This document shows positions 41,788 to 50,330 of a DNA stretch of 64,000 nt, piece after piece. The translations under genes and the position numbers were made by a program. Every line of letters starts with the position of its first letter. Positions within the stretch are counted from its first letter, which is position 1. Source of the stretch: Candidatus Zixiibacteriota bacterium (GTDB taxonomy: Bacteria > Zixibacteria > MSB-5A5 > GN15 > FEB-12); contig CP070674.1 of NCBI GenBank assembly GCA_020351995.1, positions 1,261,145 to 1,325,144 on the forward strand. Direction: 5' to 3'. A model generated the notes under the pieces. That model was not told where the DNA came from. It ran no database searches and was given only the letters and a program-made list of their open reading frames with translations.

Positions 41788-44136
41788 ATGTGGAAGATTA
41801 TTGTTCCCGCCGCTATTTTAGCCATGCTTCTTTCAGCATCCAGTGCTTTCCCTCTGGAACCTCTCTTTGAGGCCGGCATCAATTATGCCGCGAATGACGG
41901 CCCACGCTCGGTTTGTGCCGCGGATCTCAATGGCGATGCAATCGTCGACTTCGCCGTGGCTAACCAGCTTTCCTGCGACGTATCAATTCTTATTGCCAAT
42001 GGCGATGGCACCTACCAGGCCCCGGTAAATTACCCTAGCGGTGATTGGTCACAGTCGGTCGCGGCCGTTGATTTCGACGGCGATGGTGATAACGATCTGG
42101 CGGTCGCCAGCTCTGCTCTCGGGGTATCAATCCTCACCAATAACGGTGACGGTACCTTCGCCCCTATGGTTGCGTATGCCGCCGGACTGGGGTCACGCTG
42201 GTTATGCGCGGCTGATTTCGACGGAGATTCAGACTTCGACCTGGCCGTGGCCAATATGGGCTCGGCCGACTTTTCCATATTACTTAATAACGGAGATGCC
42301 ACCTTCTCCACGGCGGTCAATTATCCAGTCGGCACTGAGCCCTTTTTCGTGGCCACCGCTGACTTCGACAAGGATGATGATTATGACATCGTGGTCGTGA
42401 ATGGCTACTCCGACGATGTTTCGGTTCTGCTAAATAACGGTGACGCCACTTACCAGCCCGCCGTCAATTATGCCGCCGGGAGCGGCCCGCGAGCGGTTTC
42501 ATGCACCGACTTCGACTTAGACGGTAACCTCGATATGGCCATCGCCAACTTCGAATCCGACGACGTTACCGTTCTCATGGGCGCCGGCGACGGCTCGTTT
42601 TCGGGCTCGACAGCTTACGGCGCGGCTCATGGCCCATTCGGCATCACTAGCGCCGACATCGATAACGACGGCAACGCCGATATTGTCGTGGCGGCTGAAT
42701 ACTTGTCTATTCTAAGAAACAACGGTGACGGAACGTTCACGCACAGTGCGGACCATGGCGGACCCGGCGGTATAAGTTGCGTAATTTGCTACGATCTTGA
42801 TGATGACGGTTACCCGGACGTGATTATGTCCGGCCAGGGCAGTGATAATGTCGGTGTCCTGATGAATAATGGTGACGGTACCTTCCCGGCCCTGTACCGA
42901 TGCGCAGCCGGTAACGGAGCCATAGATGTCTGCGCCGCGGACTTCAACGGGGACGGGCATATCGACCTGGCCAGCGCGAATTACCTCAGCGACGATTTTA
43001 CCGTCGTCCTTAACAATGGCGACTCCACTTTTGTTGACTTTGAATATTACCGGACAGGAAAGGGCCCGAGCGGAATCACCGCCGCGGATTTTGACAGCGA
43101 CGGTGATTATGACGTTGTTACGGCCAACAGAAATTCCAATAGTTTTTCCTACCTGCAAAACAACGGTGATGCTACTTTCGAGCCCGGGGTCAGGTACCAG
43201 ACGCAGGATCATCCTTTCTCCGTTGAGTCGGCCTACCTTGATGGCGACAGCCATCACGACATCGTGGTGGTAAATCGGAGCAGCAACAGTATCTCGGTTT
43301 TCATCAACAATGGCGACGGAACCTTCCAGCCCGGCGTTAGTTACTATGCCGGAACCCAGCCGCAATTTGTGGCGGTAGCTGATTTCGACAACGACAGCGA
43401 TCTTGACGTAGCCGTAAGCTGCGAAACCAATCTGGCCGCCTTGCTGTCCAACAACGGTGACGGAACCTTCCAGTTTCTGGATTTTATTCAGGCCGGAGGT
43501 GATCAGGCAATCGGCGCCGCCGATATGGACGATGATGGTGATATCGATCTGATCACGGGGAGCTACGTTAGTCCCAATCCTCACCAGGCCTGCGTCGTGC
43601 TCAACAACGGCGACGGAACCTTTCAGGCACCGGTTTGCTATCCCGCCGGTCAGGTCCCGAATGGTATTGTCGCAGCCGATTTTGACGGTGATGGTGCCAA
43701 TGACCTGGCCGTCGTCAACAGGGATTCCCGGGATGCTTCAATATTATTGAACTACGGTGACGCTACTTTTGGACCTGCCACCAATTATCAAGTAAGGTAT
43801 AGCCCGGATGCGGTCATAGCGGTCGACATCGACAACGATAGCGATCTTGACCTCGCCGTAGCTAACAGTGGCTCTGACGATTTATGTATCCTTCTCAACT
43901 TTGGTGGCGGATCCGGCGGTACTTGCTGTGTTCTCCGTGGTGACATTGACCGCAGTGGTCAGTTCAACGTGCTTGATATCGATATGTTTATTAGCTGGCT
44001 TTACCGCTCCGGCGCGGAACCGGAGTGCCTGGAGGAAGCCGACGCAGACGGTAACGGCCAGGCCGATATCCTCGATATCGACTACATGATAGACTACCTG
44101 TATCGAGGGGGCCCGCCGCTGGTCCCGTGTCCATAG
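41788..44136 (+). CDS. Large secreted FG-GAP/VCBS-repeat protein with C-terminal dockerin-like domain
   Basis: From ATG 41788 (GAGGAG eight bases upstream) the protein is 782 residues. A signal peptide (IIVPAAILAMLLSASSAFPL) is followed by some fifteen repeats of about 45-50 residues. They share the pattern of an acidic calcium loop (ADFDGDGDNDLAVAN) and LLNNGDGTF, as in FG-GAP/VCBS beta-propellers. The last about 65 residues form a dockerin type I-like pair of calcium loops (DIDRSGQFNVLDID and DADGNGQADILDIDYM). It is probably a surface or secreted adhesin-like protein. No catalytic domain is seen. Confidence 0.88.
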   Translation: MWKIIVPAAILAMLLSASSAFPLEPLFEAGINYAANDGPRSVCAADLNGDAIVDFAVANQLSCDVSILIANGDGTYQAPVNYPSGDWSQSVAAVDFDGDGDNDLAVASSALGVSILTNNGDGTFAPMVAYAAGLGSRWLCAADFDGDSDFDLAVANMGSADFSILLNNGDATFSTAVNYPVGTEPFFVATADFDKDDDYDIVVVNGYSDDVSVLLNNGDATYQPAVNYAAGSGPRAVSCTDFDLDGNLDMAIANFESDDVTVLMGAGDGSFSGSTAYGAAHGPFGITSADIDNDGNADIVVAAEYLSILRNNGDGTFTHSADHGGPGGISCVICYDLDDDGYPDVIMSGQGSDNVGVLMNNGDGTFPALYRCAAGNGAIDVCAADFNGDGHIDLASANYLSDDFTVVLNNGDSTFVDFEYYRTGKGPSGITAADFDSDGDYDVVTANRNSNSFSYLQNNGDATFEPGVRYQTQDHPFSVESAYLDGDSHHDIVVVNRSSNSISVFINNGDGTFQPGVSYYAGTQPQFVAVADFDNDSDLDVAVSCETNLAALLSNNGDGTFQFLDFIQAGGDQAIGAADMDDDGDIDLITGSYVSPNPHQACVVLNNGDGTFQAPVCYPAGQVPNGIVAADFDGDGANDLAVVNRDSRDASILLNYGDATFGPATNYQVRYSPDAVIAVDIDNDSDLDLAVANSGSDDLCILLNFGGGSGGTCCVLRGDIDRSGQFNVLDIDMFISWLYRSGAEPECLEEADADGNGQADILDIDYMIDYLYRGGPPLVPCP

Positions 44137-44242
44137 AGTATCCTATTCGTTCCGTCAGGTCTTGATTCCCCCGGGAATTGTGACCTGATGGATACCCAGG
44201 CGGGCATTTGCCAGCTATTTCTTCCGCAACGGGTAATCAGCC

Positions 44243-44270
44243 CGTCATTCCTGCGAAGGCAGGAATCCGT
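44243..44270. repeat. REP-like palindrome between convergent genes
   Basis: CGTCATTCCTGC-GAAG-GCAGGAAT is a perfect 8-bp inverted repeat around GAAG, in the form of the CGTCATTCC/GGAATC elements common in bacterial genomes. It lies between the FG-GAP gene and the minus-strand membrane protein gene and may act as a terminator. Only one copy occurs in the window. Confidence 0.5.
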
Positions 44271-44291
44271 CTTGCCCCGCGTCGTCTCGAG

Positions 44292-44741
44292 CTACGGACC
44301 GATTCGCAACTGATCTTTCGGCACCAACTGTATCCGATTGACCCTGACCTCGGTGCTGTCGAGCGCTTTGGACACTGTGGGATTGAGCATCTGGTTCTGG
44401 GTCAGCGCAGCCCTGAGGGAAACGAGACTTGCCTTTACAGCATCCCTCTCCGACATAACCTTACTCAATTGCTTCTGGTATCCCGCCTCTACTTGCTTCG
44501 TTCTGGTTTCAGCCTTCACAATCTTACCCCGATTGAAATAGGCGTTGACCCCACCGGAGATGGCGCAGGTAATCGCGATGACGACGCATGCACTAATGAA
44601 TTTGGACATCAATTTCGATTTCCATTCAGGCGCGTCATTGGGCAGCCGCGCGATATTGAACCCGATATAGAAAATAGCCAGCACACTCACCCCGGCCGTG
44701 CCAAAGCTGGCCAGTTTAACCAGAAAGTCTAGATTCTCCAC
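44292..44741 (-). CDS. Small two-helix membrane protein with coiled-coil tail
   Basis: The 149-residue protein has two membrane segments (about 8-30 and 45-68) joined by a short charged loop, then a coiled coil (KAETRTKQVEAGYQKQLSKV) and a polar tail. It has no recognisable domain. Its 5' leader of about 105 bp is preceded by a promoter overlapped by a palindrome, so expression is probably regulated. Confidence 0.6.
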   Translation of the reverse strand: MENLDFLVKLASFGTAGVSVLAIFYIGFNIARLPNDAPEWKSKLMSKFISACVVIAITCAISGGVNAYFNRGKIVKAETRTKQVEAGYQKQLSKVMSERDAVKASLVSLRAALTQNQMLNPTVSKALDSTEVRVNRIQLVPKDQLRIGP

Positions 44742-44854
44742 GATATAAATCCTCCCTTACAACATGACTTATTAGACAGTTTTCTCCCGCCTTCTGATTG
44801 CCCCCAGAATGCGTGATCATGGAAAAGGTGTCGTTGCTGTTAATGGACAACAAT

Positions 44855-44883
44855 AAGATAAACTTGTCACGATGACAAGTCAA
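44855..44883 (-). promoter_or_regulatory. Promoter with overlapping palindromic operator
   Basis: On the minus strand TTGACT, exactly 17 bp, TATCTT forms a promoter for the small membrane protein. The palindrome ACTTGTCA-TCG-TGACAAGT fills the spacer and overlaps the -35, the usual placement for a repressor site. The remaining 230 bp up to 45114 hold nothing I recognise. Confidence 0.6.
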
Positions 44884-45114
44884 TCAGCCCCCCATTGCAC
44901 TTTTGCTACAGACCCCGTGGTGTTAGCGAGTTTTGATGTATGTAGAGACCCTGAGGTATCCAGGTCCTTGGAAGGCACCGCAAAAACCAGGAACCCTAAA
45001 AATGACAAAACGAACCCAAATCCCCGTAACCTCAAAGGAGACAAGAGAATGGGTGCCGACCTGATCCGCTGGGTTCTCACGTGGTCGGGGTTTGTAGCCG
45101 GACGCGCAAAAGAA

Positions 45115-45141
45115 GCGGGCCGCCCATGTTGAGCGGCCCGC
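45115..45141 (-). terminator. Terminator of the OmpA-like/lipoprotein operon
   Basis: Perfect 9-bp stem GCGGGCCGC/GCGGCCCGC with a nine-base loop. On the minus strand it is followed by TTCTTTTG, 33 bp after the lipoprotein stop. Confidence 0.75.
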
Positions 45142-45173
45142 GAATTAGCGTCACTACTAAGCCAATTGTCAGC

Positions 45174-45719
45174 TTAGAGTTTTTCCAAGCCCAGACAAAC
45201 CTTTACCTCGTCACCCATGTGCATTGGCACGTTCGGCCAGATCCGAATCGTGGCCCCTTCTGCAAGATCCACTCTGATGGTGCGCGTCGTGCTGGTCAGG
45301 ATCGGCAAGTAGTAAGTGTCATGGCCGTCAATGTCGATTATCAACTCGTGGCCATTGCATTCGCGGTGGACCGTGACATCAAAATGCAAGTCGTAGGTTC
45401 CGGCCGGGTTGCCGAATATCCAGACAAGTTCGTTAATATTGTACTGAAGGTAGCTGCAAATAGAGTAGGGCTCATAGATATAGATCGTATCATAGATGGT
45501 GTCATAAACCGTATCCCAAACCGTGTCGTAGACCGTATCCCAGACCGTGTCGTAGATGGTTTCGGGTACATAAATGGTATCCCAACAGGTATCCCAACAG
45601 GTATCCCAGACTGTGTCGCGGGGCTGTGGATCAGGGCCGCCTGACTCCAGCGGATTGGAGCAACTCACCCAGGCGATGATAGTGGCGCCGAGGACGACTA
45701 AGAACAAGAAGCGTTTCAC
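45174..45719 (-). CDS. Lipoprotein with DT-W/Y tetrapeptide repeats
   Basis: The 181-residue product has a lipoprotein signal (FLVVLGATIIAWVSC) and a short linker. About twelve tandem tetrapeptides of the form Asp-Thr-(Val/Ile/Cys)-(Trp/Tyr) follow, roughly residues 38-85. Two CWDT units contribute the only Cys pair of the repeat. A beta-rich C-terminal domain (about 90-180) ends the protein. The alternating aromatic repeat should form an extended or beta-like stalk. Its ATG overlaps the stop of the upstream barrel gene (ATGA), so the two work together or are at least co-expressed. Confidence 0.8.
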   Translation of the reverse strand: MKRFLFLVVLGATIIAWVSCSNPLESGGPDPQPRDTVWDTCWDTCWDTIYVPETIYDTVWDTVYDTVWDTVYDTIYDTIYIYEPYSICSYLQYNINELVWIFGNPAGTYDLHFDVTVHRECNGHELIIDIDGHDTYYLPILTSTTRTIRVDLAEGATIRIWPNVPMHMGDEVKVCLGLEKL

Positions 45720-46726
45720 CGGGCACCTCCTATTCCCACGTGAGCCGTAAGGTAGAGCAGGAACTGGTCAGTCTCGGACGTTGATGATGGCTCGGTAACG
45801 ATGCGGTGCCGGGAAGGATTGTAAGCGGCTGTTACAGACAGGTGCGGCACCGGTGTTCCCCTCACCCCAAGTACCAGACCCTCCGAGAGTTTGGTGTATT
45901 CATACGGATCCTGAGCTACCTCTTCCACTCGCAGCCAGCCACCGACGAAGCCCAGGGGCAGGTCTTCGAACGGGTATATGATGGCGTGGCCGCCGATCTG
46001 GCGACGGCGAGTGCTCAATATTAGCGGCTCGCCTTCATCGTCGAACCATGCGAAATCGGGTCCCCACCAGGTATGGCCGACAAGACCCTCGACATAGACC
46101 ACCCGTTTGTAGGTAAAGGCCGCCGTGACAATCGGCATGCCGCCAAAAGGCGAAGATGAGAACCCGGCACCGAAGGATATCCCTAAATCGCTTTCCTCCG
46201 CCTCTTCCATCATCGGAACTTCCTTCACCTCGGTGAAATGCTTTTCAACCGGCGGGCGCGCTTCCAGGGTGTCCATACGAGCCATCAACAGATCCAGGCG
46301 ATTGTTGATGTCGGCCTCTTCCTTGCCGAGTTCCGGTTCGAGCCGGAGACTGACAAAGCGATACTGAGGCCCAATCTCTTTGGCCTCTTCGGTGCGGAGC
46401 AATATCTGGGTCGAGTCCACCCCGAACTGCTCCATCAGCAGAGACCGAAGGATATGGGCTCGGCCAAGAGCAAGGCTGGGGTTCTTTGCGTCGTGGCTGC
46501 TCCGATAGCGTTGACCATCGGCACCGCCCGTAACGATCGCGCGGGCAATCGGGCTGCTATTCAGAGAATCGGCAATCGCCTTGATCTGCGGGAGATATGG
46601 TTCGAATATTTTCTGATCCACACTGCCTCCGACCCCCAGTGGGAAGTCACTGATAACCACCTCTTGAGCGGAAACAGAGGCAACAAGTGCGAAGCAGCCA
46701 ATGATTAGTGCTGTGAACCTGAGCAT
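45716..46726 (-). CDS. Outer-membrane protein with OmpA-like domain and beta-barrel
   Basis: A 336-residue protein with a signal peptide (LIIGCFALVASVSAQ). A periplasmic region (about 20-130) resembles OmpA-C peptidoglycan-binding domains (IVTGGADG ... ALGRAHILRSLL), although the order is reversed compared with OmpA. A coiled-coil linker (about 130-175) and a C-terminal barrel (about 180-336) follow, ending in alternating hydrophobic strands. It probably anchors the outer membrane to the wall. Confidence 0.78.
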   Translation of the reverse strand: MLRFTALIIGCFALVASVSAQEVVISDFPLGVGGSVDQKIFEPYLPQIKAIADSLNSSPIARAIVTGGADGQRYRSSHDAKNPSLALGRAHILRSLLMEQFGVDSTQILLRTEEAKEIGPQYRFVSLRLEPELGKEEADINNRLDLLMARMDTLEARPPVEKHFTEVKEVPMMEEAEESDLGISFGAGFSSSPFGGMPIVTAAFTYKRVVYVEGLVGHTWWGPDFAWFDDEGEPLILSTRRRQIGGHAIIYPFEDLPLGFVGGWLRVEEVAQDPYEYTKLSEGLVLGVRGTPVPHLSVTAAYNPSRHRIVTEPSSTSETDQFLLYLTAHVGIGGAR

Positions 46727-47174
46727 GAGGTCCTCCGTTAATTATTGAACTTAACACCCCGAACGGGTGTACAGTCCGGATTCGGCTCTAGCCCCCCGAT
46801 TTATCAAAAAATCAGTTTTCTCGTGATGCCGCGTAAATCCGAATTGCTGTCGAGTTCTCTGTCAGCGGCCAGGACGATCCTTGTCCGCTAAGAGTAGCTG
46901 CGTTTTCATTTTCAGAGGAAGCTACAGGCCACAGGACATGTGCGCTTATGTATTCTCAATATACCATAATTCGCAGCGAAGTCAATGCGAAATTCCGGGT
47001 AAGATAGGCCGAGACGGTCTGTGACACGACCATCACCGGGTCTTCAGAAATAAAGACTGGTGCCAGTGGCCGGCTACAAAAGCGGCCAATCTGCTTGACT
47101 TTAGCCCCGTTTTGCGTACCTTCTGAAAGTGAAAAAGTTCACTTATTTAAGGTCTTTGGCGCGAGGCTCACGGT
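46727..47174. other. Divergent intergenic region with inverted repeat before the FAD oxidoreductase gene
   Basis: This 448-bp gap has an inverted repeat AAGTGAA-AAAG-TTCACTT at 47127-47144 and a possible -35 (TTGACT, 47095-47100) without a good -10. The repeat lies 30 bp before the start codon and may be an operator or a 5' hairpin. No other gene was seen. Confidence 0.45.
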
Positions 47175-48323
47175 ATGAAAAATACAGCTAACGCAGTCAT
47201 CGTGGGCGGTGGAATTATTGGTGTGGCCGTGGCCTTTTACCTCGCAAAAGCGAGATTCGGTGATATTGTACTGGTCGAGAAAGAACCTTTCCTCGGCGCC
47301 GGCGCTACTTCCAAAGCCGCCGGTGGCATACGGGCCCAGTTCGCTACCAAAGATAATGTCGAAATGTCGATGCTTTCAGAAAAGATCTTCGCCTCGTTCA
47401 AAGAAGAAACCGGTCACGACGCTCTCTTCGATCAGGTTGGATATCTCTTCCTCCTGCGGAGCGATGACGAGGTCCGGAGTTTTAAGGAAAGTTACGAAAT
47501 ATGGAAATCGGCAGGGTTGCCGGTGGATCTTCTCAAACCCGAAGACATCCCGCAATACGCACCACACGTGTCCCTGGACGAGGTTCAGCTGGCCACTTTC
47601 TGCAAAAAGGACGGTCTTGGCGATCCGCACGAGTTTCTCTCGGGTTACGAACACGCCGCCCGCGAAATGGGCGTTGAGATTGTTCTGGAGGCTGAAGTAA
47701 AAGGTATTACAACCTCGAATGGTCAGATAACGGAGGTTCAGACCGCGAAAGGAAACATCAGTACTCCGATGGTTGTCAACTGCGCCGGGCCGCATGCCAA
47801 ACTGATAGGTGCCATGGTCGGTGCCGATGTCCGGGTGGAACCGATTCGCCGCCAGATAGTCACCACCGGCGAACTTGATTTCGTCAAGCCCTTTTTCCCG
47901 ATGGTGGTTGATGTTCGCTCCGGGCTCTACTGTCACAAAGAGTCAAAAGGGATGCTTCTTGGGTGGGCCGACAAAGATGTGCAGCCGTCGTTCGATGTAT
48001 CGATCGATCCCGATTATACCGATGCCATCCTCGAACGCGCCCTGGAACTGATGCCCCAGCTCGAGACGGCCGAGGTGGCCAATCAATGGGCGGGCCTGTA
48101 TGAAACCACTCCCGACCACAAGGCGATTATTGGTTACGAACCAAAAGTGAAGGGCATGTTTCACGTAACCGGTTTTTCCGGGCATGGCTTCATGCACGCC
48201 CCGGCAGCAGGAGTCGTGACGGCGGAAGTCCTCACCGGAAAGAAACCGTCAGTGGATATATCCAATTTCGCGCCAAACCGGTTTACCAGTGACAAACTGA
48301 TCGAGGAAACGAACGTAATTTGA
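47175..48323 (+). CDS. FAD-dependent oxidoreductase (DAO family; glycine/sarcosine oxidase-like)
   Basis: A 382-residue protein with an N-terminal Rossmann FAD motif (VIVGGGIIGVAVAFYLA) followed by the covalent-type GAGATSKAAGGIRAQF segment. The C-terminal GFSGHGFMHAPAAG completes the flavin pocket. This is the layout of SoxB/ThiO/DadA-like amine oxidases, which remove amino groups from N-methyl or D-amino acids. Subunits of heteromeric sarcosine oxidase are not adjacent, so the substrate is uncertain. It ends just before a terminator. Confidence 0.88.
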   Translation: MKNTANAVIVGGGIIGVAVAFYLAKARFGDIVLVEKEPFLGAGATSKAAGGIRAQFATKDNVEMSMLSEKIFASFKEETGHDALFDQVGYLFLLRSDDEVRSFKESYEIWKSAGLPVDLLKPEDIPQYAPHVSLDEVQLATFCKKDGLGDPHEFLSGYEHAAREMGVEIVLEAEVKGITTSNGQITEVQTAKGNISTPMVVNCAGPHAKLIGAMVGADVRVEPIRRQIVTTGELDFVKPFFPMVVDVRSGLYCHKESKGMLLGWADKDVQPSFDVSIDPDYTDAILERALELMPQLETAEVANQWAGLYETTPDHKAIIGYEPKVKGMFHVTGFSGHGFMHAPAAGVVTAEVLTGKKPSVDISNFAPNRFTSDKLIEETNVI

Positions 48324-48400
48324 CATTTTTTGCCCGGCCGGCATAACGGGGTAGGTGAATTCATATAGCGACGGACAGTTTAACGGACAACGATTACTGA

Positions 48401-48424
48401 AAGCGGCCCCGGGCCGCTTTTTTC
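48401..48424 (+). terminator. Terminator after the FAD oxidoreductase gene
   Basis: GC-rich stem AGCGGCC/GGCCGCT followed by six Ts. It closes the transcript 78 bp after the stop. Confidence 0.8.
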
Positions 48425-48475
48425 GTATAGGATTTCTGGAATTTTCGCGTACCATCTTGAACAAAGGAGGTTGAT

Positions 48476-49264
48476 ATGAAAAGCACCCTCATTTCAATTA
48501 CAGTCTTCCTGTTTGCATTTTCATCAATCGCGGTCAGTCAGAAAACGGTGGTGACGACAAAGATTCATGGGCAAGAGTACAGTCTAGCCACGGCCGACGG
48601 TCTCAAGCTCTATGCCTGGCTGACACCGTCGCCACATGAGAACGCCCCACTGGTTGTTCTTCTGCCGATGATGGGCAACACTCACCACAGTTACAGCCCA
48701 TTCATAAAGGCAGTGTTTGAGCGGTTTAAGACTCCGGACTCGACCCGTACCATGCAGGCTATACCTCATTTTCTGAGTCTCGATTTACGCGGGCACGGCC
48801 AATCTACCCAGATGGGTGAGAAGACTCTCAATTACAGGATGATGGAACCCGAGGATTTCGCGCCGTATCCGTCCGACGTAAAAGCGATGATCGAGAAAGT
48901 CCTTGGTGATAAGAAGGTCTCGATAGATCGCCAGAATATCATTATCATCGGGGCTTCAATCGGCGCCAATTCATCGGTGATGGCTGCCGAGACACTGACC
49001 AGCGTGAAGAAAGTGGTCATGCTCTCCCCCGGCGAGAGTTACCGCCAACTCGAGCCCGGCCCGTCCCTGGCCAAATTCGCCGGAGAGGTGCTTATACTGG
49101 CAGGAATGGACGACGCCTACTCAAAAACTTCATCGGAGAAACTGGCCGCCCTGAAAAAAAGCGGGTGTACGCTCAAGACATACCCGGGCCCATACCACGG
49201 TACTGATTTGATAGACAACAGCCCCGAGGCTATGAAACTATTGATTGACTGGCTGGTGAATTAA
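48476..49264 (+). CDS. Exported alpha/beta hydrolase
   Basis: The 262-residue protein has a signal peptide (ITVFLFAFSSIAVSQ). Its alpha/beta hydrolase fold has the nucleophile elbow GASIGANSS (Ser catalytic), a DMRGHG-like LDLRGHG motif, the acid in AGMDDAY and the His in PYHGTDL. It is probably periplasmic. The substrate class (esterase or dienelactone hydrolase-like) is unclear. GGAGG lies seven bases before the ATG. Confidence 0.88.
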   Translation: MKSTLISITVFLFAFSSIAVSQKTVVTTKIHGQEYSLATADGLKLYAWLTPSPHENAPLVVLLPMMGNTHHSYSPFIKAVFERFKTPDSTRTMQAIPHFLSLDLRGHGQSTQMGEKTLNYRMMEPEDFAPYPSDVKAMIEKVLGDKKVSIDRQNIIIIGASIGANSSVMAAETLTSVKKVVMLSPGESYRQLEPGPSLAKFAGEVLILAGMDDAYSKTSSEKLAALKKSGCTLKTYPGPYHGTDLIDNSPEAMKLLIDWLVN

Positions 49265-49284
49265 CAGACTGGAGACGAGCAGGT

Positions 49285-50055
49285 TTATTCTTGCTCTTTC
49301 TCTTCTTCAGAGATATCGACCATCTTGGTGCCGTCGCTGTACTCGACACTTCGCGGCGTGGTCAACCGCATCAAGCGCTGGGTAACATCTTTGATTTTCA
49401 TAGCCGAAGTCTCAATGACTTTGAGCTTCTCTCTGAGTTCTTCATCGAGATCTTGATGCTTCAGCAGAAGCAACTGGACATTACCCAGGATAGCGGTGAG
49501 AGGGTTGTTGACCTCGTGATTGACGGTAACGGCGGTTTCGACGATGGCGGCGAGTCGTTCCTTGTCGAGCATATCCTGCCCCAGGTCGACACCATCGGTC
49601 GAACGCTGGGCGGAGAAACTGACGGCCATAGCTGAAGCCAGAGCCTCGAGGAAGACATCCTCGGCCACAACCGACTTCTCGCCTTCCTGAATGCCTATCA
49701 CGGCCCCAAAAGGTTTTTCTCCGCGCAATAGCGGAAGGGTAAAAGAGTGAATTGGGACCTGACCGCCGAACGACATGTAGGCCGAGAGGAGTTGGCGTTC
49801 TTTGCGCAACTTCGCAAAGAGCTCTTTTTCCAACTCCGCCGCCTTTTCTTTGCTTCTGTCAGACTTTGCCTGCGCCACTGTTAGGGTCGTGTTGTATTCG
49901 TCATCCCAGAGGTAAAGCGCGGCCGCCGTGAGACCAACATACTCGACGGCTGCGGCGAGGGCAGTTTCAGCGGCTTTGCCAAGGTCGGCACCGCTGGCGC
50001 CCGCTACAGCTATCACCCTCAGGATGTCATATTTAAGAGCATTTTTATCCTGCAT
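49285..50055 (-). CDS. GAF-HisKA protein lacking a kinase ATPase domain
   Basis: The 256-residue protein has a GAF-like region (about 10-155) and a dimerisation/phosphoacceptor helix with His in VNHEVNNPLTAILGN (about 180-235). It then stops in an acidic tail, with no N, G1 or G2 box. The stop is a normal in-frame codon, not an obvious frameshift, so the protein may act as a phosphotransfer or decoy partner. Whether a separate ATPase domain exists elsewhere is unknown. Confidence 0.8.
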   Translation of the reverse strand: MQDKNALKYDILRVIAVAGASGADLGKAAETALAAAVEYVGLTAAALYLWDDEYNTTLTVAQAKSDRSKEKAAELEKELFAKLRKERQLLSAYMSFGGQVPIHSFTLPLLRGEKPFGAVIGIQEGEKSVVAEDVFLEALASAMAVSFSAQRSTDGVDLGQDMLDKERLAAIVETAVTVNHEVNNPLTAILGNVQLLLLKHQDLDEELREKLKVIETSAMKIKDVTQRLMRLTTPRSVEYSDGTKMVDISEEEKEQE

Positions 50056-50271
50056 AAGTACGACCTCTATCTGCCGACTATTTGAGCAAATGCAGTGCCC
50101 TTGGTGGAAAAACAGGTAAGTACAGTCATACCGGAAAATTTTTCCATAAAATACTTAAGTTTCAACGTGTTGTACAATAATTTTTTTGCTCAAAATTCGA
50201 ACAGGCATCAGTCGGTTTGTCTTTCTGCACGCCGATTCACAAGAGAGGTGCAACCGGTGGTTTATTTGGGT

Positions 50272-50300
50272 TTGACAAATGCCATCTAACTCAATACATT
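50272..50300 (+). promoter_or_regulatory. Sigma70-type promoter of purF
   Basis: TTGACA, exactly 17 bp, TACATT. The expected start is about 25 bp before the TTG start codon of purF. Confidence 0.7.
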
Positions 50301-50330
50301 TGGGCTTTCTTTTTAGACCAGGAGGATTCT

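Noticed and set aside
44880-45080. 66-codon minus-strand frame with a hydrophobic middle part
   Set aside because: No ribosome site, no homolog recognised, and no link to neighbours. The hydrophobic run could arise by chance.
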